The position numbers and the translations under genes were made by a program. The notes beneath the pieces are model-generated. The model saw nothing but the letters and a program-made list of their open reading frames with translations, had not been told where the DNA came from and made no database searches. A stretch of DNA of 64,000 bases from Marinifilaceae bacterium (GTDB taxonomy: Bacteria; Bacteroidota; Bacteroidia; Bacteroidales; Marinifilaceae), in the NCBI GenBank assembly GCA_016936255.1, contig JAFGYE010000037.1:28865-92864 (forward strand), in the 5' to 3' direction. How positions within the stretch are numbered: position 1 is the stretch's first letter; the number at the start of each line of letters is the position of its first letter. Below, piece after piece: positions 62,801-64,000 of the stretch.

Positions 62801-64000
62801 AATTAGGTATTCTTGAAGATTTTGAATCAAAGAGTCTTGAAGATTGGATAAATACCAAGGATTGGAGTGCTTCTTCTTACCGACCAATTAATGGAAATTA
62901 TTCTTTAAAACACAATCTGTCAGAAGAATTAGGCTCAAGTTATATTTCTACATCTTTAAAAGGGTTTGATCCAAATGCAAGCGCAATTAATTGGCGTTTT
63001 ATTGTTCAGAATGGTGATTGGGATCCAACGTCTGGAAATAAATTTGTTTTTCACTTACTCATGGATGATTCTGATCCGAGTGCAGCAACAACTAAATATT
63101 CTGTTGGTGTAAATCAAACTGGTTCGAGTGATGTTTTAAGCTTGTGGAGTTTGGATAATAATCAGAATACAAAGGTTTTATTGGAATCAGACTTCAGTTG
63201 GAATGAAAATGAAGCCGTTGCAATTCAGATCACTTATTACCCAAATGGTTTATTGAGAATGGAATACAACCGATTGGGAAAAAAAGAGAATTGGATCGTT
63301 GTGGGAGAAATTCATTCTGAAATTGTGTCAGATGCAAAGGAATGGTTTTCGGGCTTAAATTTCACTTATGAAACAGCCTCCAGAGCAGGAAATCTTTGGT
63401 TTGATGATTTAGAAATAAAATCCATTAATACACCGCCATTTATTAAGTCTTACGAGATTGCAGCCTCGGATTCATTGCTTTTGGAATATTCGGAGAAGCT
63501 TGATTTTTCAAAATCTTCTGAAATTGAAAATTTTAAACTGACAAGAGTGGATGGTGAGTCTTGGGGAATGAAAGTTTTATCTGGAGTTGCAGATAATTAC
63601 TTGCTTCTTGTTTTGGATGATGAATTAAAAACCGGGAATTATTTATTGGAACTGTCTAATATTTATGATTCTAAGGGAGCGGTTCAGGAAAAGGAGTCAA
63701 TTAATTTTGGATATTTTGCTCCAGCAAAAAGCAATGATATTGTGATAAATGAAATTATGGCAGATGAAACTCCATCGGCTGGGCTGCCGGAATATGAGTT
63801 CATTGAACTGTACAACACCAGTGAATATCCTATATCCGTTGAGAATTGGATTTTAAAAGCAGGAGAGAAAGAGACCGTTTTAGCTTTGGATACAATCCCT
63901 GCCAAAGCTTATCTGGTTTTGTGTGCAAATTCTGCAGCAGAAGAATTTACTTCGTTTGGAGATGTGCTTGGGGTAAGTAGTTTTCCCCGATTAACCAATT
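59842..64000 (+). CDS. Giant secreted protein with tandem modules and a lamin-tail domain, running off the right edge
   Basis: At least 1386 residues, no stop before the window ends. Signal peptide (KLFLLLFLLNSNCLYA). A first jelly-roll-like domain (about 20-195) is followed by three tandem A+B modules: A at 60436, 61273 and 62050; B at 60901, 61699 and 62482. B begins VEATRMIFS, VKASEMLFK or VEASQLSFS and ends in a (S/E)LKY or SLQY strand; it resembles filamin/invasin-type Ig domains. A further jelly-roll (ILEDFESKSLEDWI, from about 62812), a Big_5-like domain, and from 63733 a lamin-tail domain (NDIVINEIMADETPSAG, FIELYNTS) follow. A T9SS tail is expected beyond the window. Confidence 0.85.
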   Translation, partial: MKKTLTIKLFLLLFLLNSNCLYADDILKIDFASDIGKGYWGSQSDLIGSSDWTLDASNCTLTDDEDYVKVVGTGGGRLEARDIDGEAIWKNKAIDISNFTDISISVLLAETGSSTNSSKYAKAYYILDGSEEILLELNGENSGNWGSVNATQAGLTGLSLEIVVRMNNPNSGDLVYFDDLVVSGNPVVPETDNLTQIKASDNPVESILLSTNCNEKEKALTCFRFVIDETTEAADGLSTKVSRMIFYNAHPYNGMNWKDCLGGICLFSNKEEIIPQSVLIEVDSVVIYFAENQIDIPDAEKMEFELRCFLNSGNPLNDGETFQLNCKDSAKSFETFESGSGFNTANEELSSAIHSIEVEATRMIFSECPDTLIRNRDFSILVNAVDDFNNRDLDANHLVLLSLEAGTGNLESLNGFQNSLVKGEVSFESLKYPYPDFIKLAVSNDVLLKAISESIRVENTYESLANVNNSYSSDSIISSLQTSEADAFEVFRFSVTDSGNDNSSTILEQVRLIGSEKNQVNWKKSIEKFVVKVDGEVLNVECIIDDKQLDIHFLESELKKEVLSEETVEFSVFCFLKEGKTIDEELFQMRIDSLHTDWIISELGSGLQEEFTGSLLGPEFIFDVKASEMLFKSIPQSVNYQEEFTVLIQLVDRLGNIDKTHEFEIELSLASGNGELTSESLKMNSINSEFRWENLKYSKAENFTLQAECDNFPTIVSDNISGVDKTSLIGSSSPISAIALSSLAITQNEAIPVLNFKISDSATHDQLPTIISNLKFYNRSPGHSFSWLKHISGAVLLSNGEIIAAASNIRDDRIEFNSSKGVLELSNNSEKNLSLAIFFRKGQLPDNASFQVEIPKVHEWKCLESGSKIQETLPDDIVSEIHFINVEASQLSFSSYPFGINNSDEKFSLKIAACDYFSNVDEDAIGAVRISLSNGNGELTVSDSNLQLKNGFVDFDSLQYNGTENFGLALESNFGADSIKILLGQDELGILEDFESKSLEDWINTKDWSASSYRPINGNYSLKHNLSEELGSSYISTSLKGFDPNASAINWRFIVQNGDWDPTSGNKFVFHLLMDDSDPSAATTKYSVGVNQTGSSDVLSLWSLDNNQNTKVLLESDFSWNENEAVAIQITYYPNGLLRMEYNRLGKKENWIVVGEIHSEIVSDAKEWFSGLNFTYETASRAGNLWFDDLEIKSINTPPFIKSYEIAASDSLLLEYSEKLDFSKSSEIENFKLTRVDGESWGMKVLSGVADNYLLLVLDDELKTGNYLLELSNIYDSKGAVQEKESINFGYFAPAKSNDIVINEIMADETPSAGLPEYEFIELYNTSEYPISVENWILKAGEKETVLALDTIPAKAYLVLCANSAAEEFTSFGDVLGVSSFPRLTN

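Overview
The window is from a Bacteroidota chromosome. AT-rich promoters carry the phylum's -7 element TAnnTTTG with little Shine-Dalgarno. There is a TonB-dependent receptor, a TonB energy transducer, a type IX secretion (T9SS) sorting tail, many lipoproteins, GH3-like and DUF2723 proteins. A marine Marinifilaceae/Marinilabiliales-type organism is my guess; the sequence itself supports only Bacteroidota.

Layout. 1-8300: a strong promoter for a gene leaving the left edge, then a TonB receptor with a four-repeat surface lipoprotein, a convergent secreted endonuclease I, an MFS carrier and (to 9064) a PAP2 phosphatase. 9100-9940: three tandem tRNA-Asn genes and a decayed fourth copy that forms the 3' end of a GIY-YIG nuclease gene. 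10.3-19.6 kb: kbl, a beta-barrel protein, two tandem deoxynucleoside kinases, a GH3-family protein, CvpA, a DUF3667 protein, tyrS and a small lipoprotein. 19.6-29.3 kb, all minus strand: SpoIIE-type phosphatase, efp, DUF3108, tsaB, then a complete tripartite ABC exporter (ATPase, two permeases, adaptor, TolC). 29.7-34.4 kb: dgt, small secreted proteins, a radical SAM protein, acylphosphatase, and two tRNA-Gln genes flanking an orphan gene. 34.5-44 kb: two tandem DUF2723 giant membrane proteins translationally coupled to a polysaccharide deacetylase, then purD and a DUF6427-like membrane protein. 44-50.8 kb: a LVIVD/DUF4114 lipoprotein, a UPF0104-like flippase-type protein, an SDR and an SLC12-like transporter. 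50.9-55.4 kb: an ECF sigma factor with a PepSY-like partner, divergent from a coiled-coil lipoprotein, two L,D-transpeptidases and a membrane protein, which looks like a cell-wall maintenance module. 55.4-56.5 kb: a gene-poor stretch with a Flavo-1-like RNA candidate, tRNA-Ala and a long inverted repeat. 56.5-64 kb: TonB, hflX, asd, and a huge secreted lamin-tail protein running off the right edge.

Most genes are ordinary housekeeping or envelope genes. The stretches most worth a second look are the GIY-YIG/tRNA-Asn junction, the receptor plus repeat lipoprotein plus nuclease locus, the DUF2723 pair, the structured non-coding region at 55.4-56.2 kb, and the modular giant protein at the right edge. 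No CRISPR array, insertion sequence, prophage or defence island is visible.
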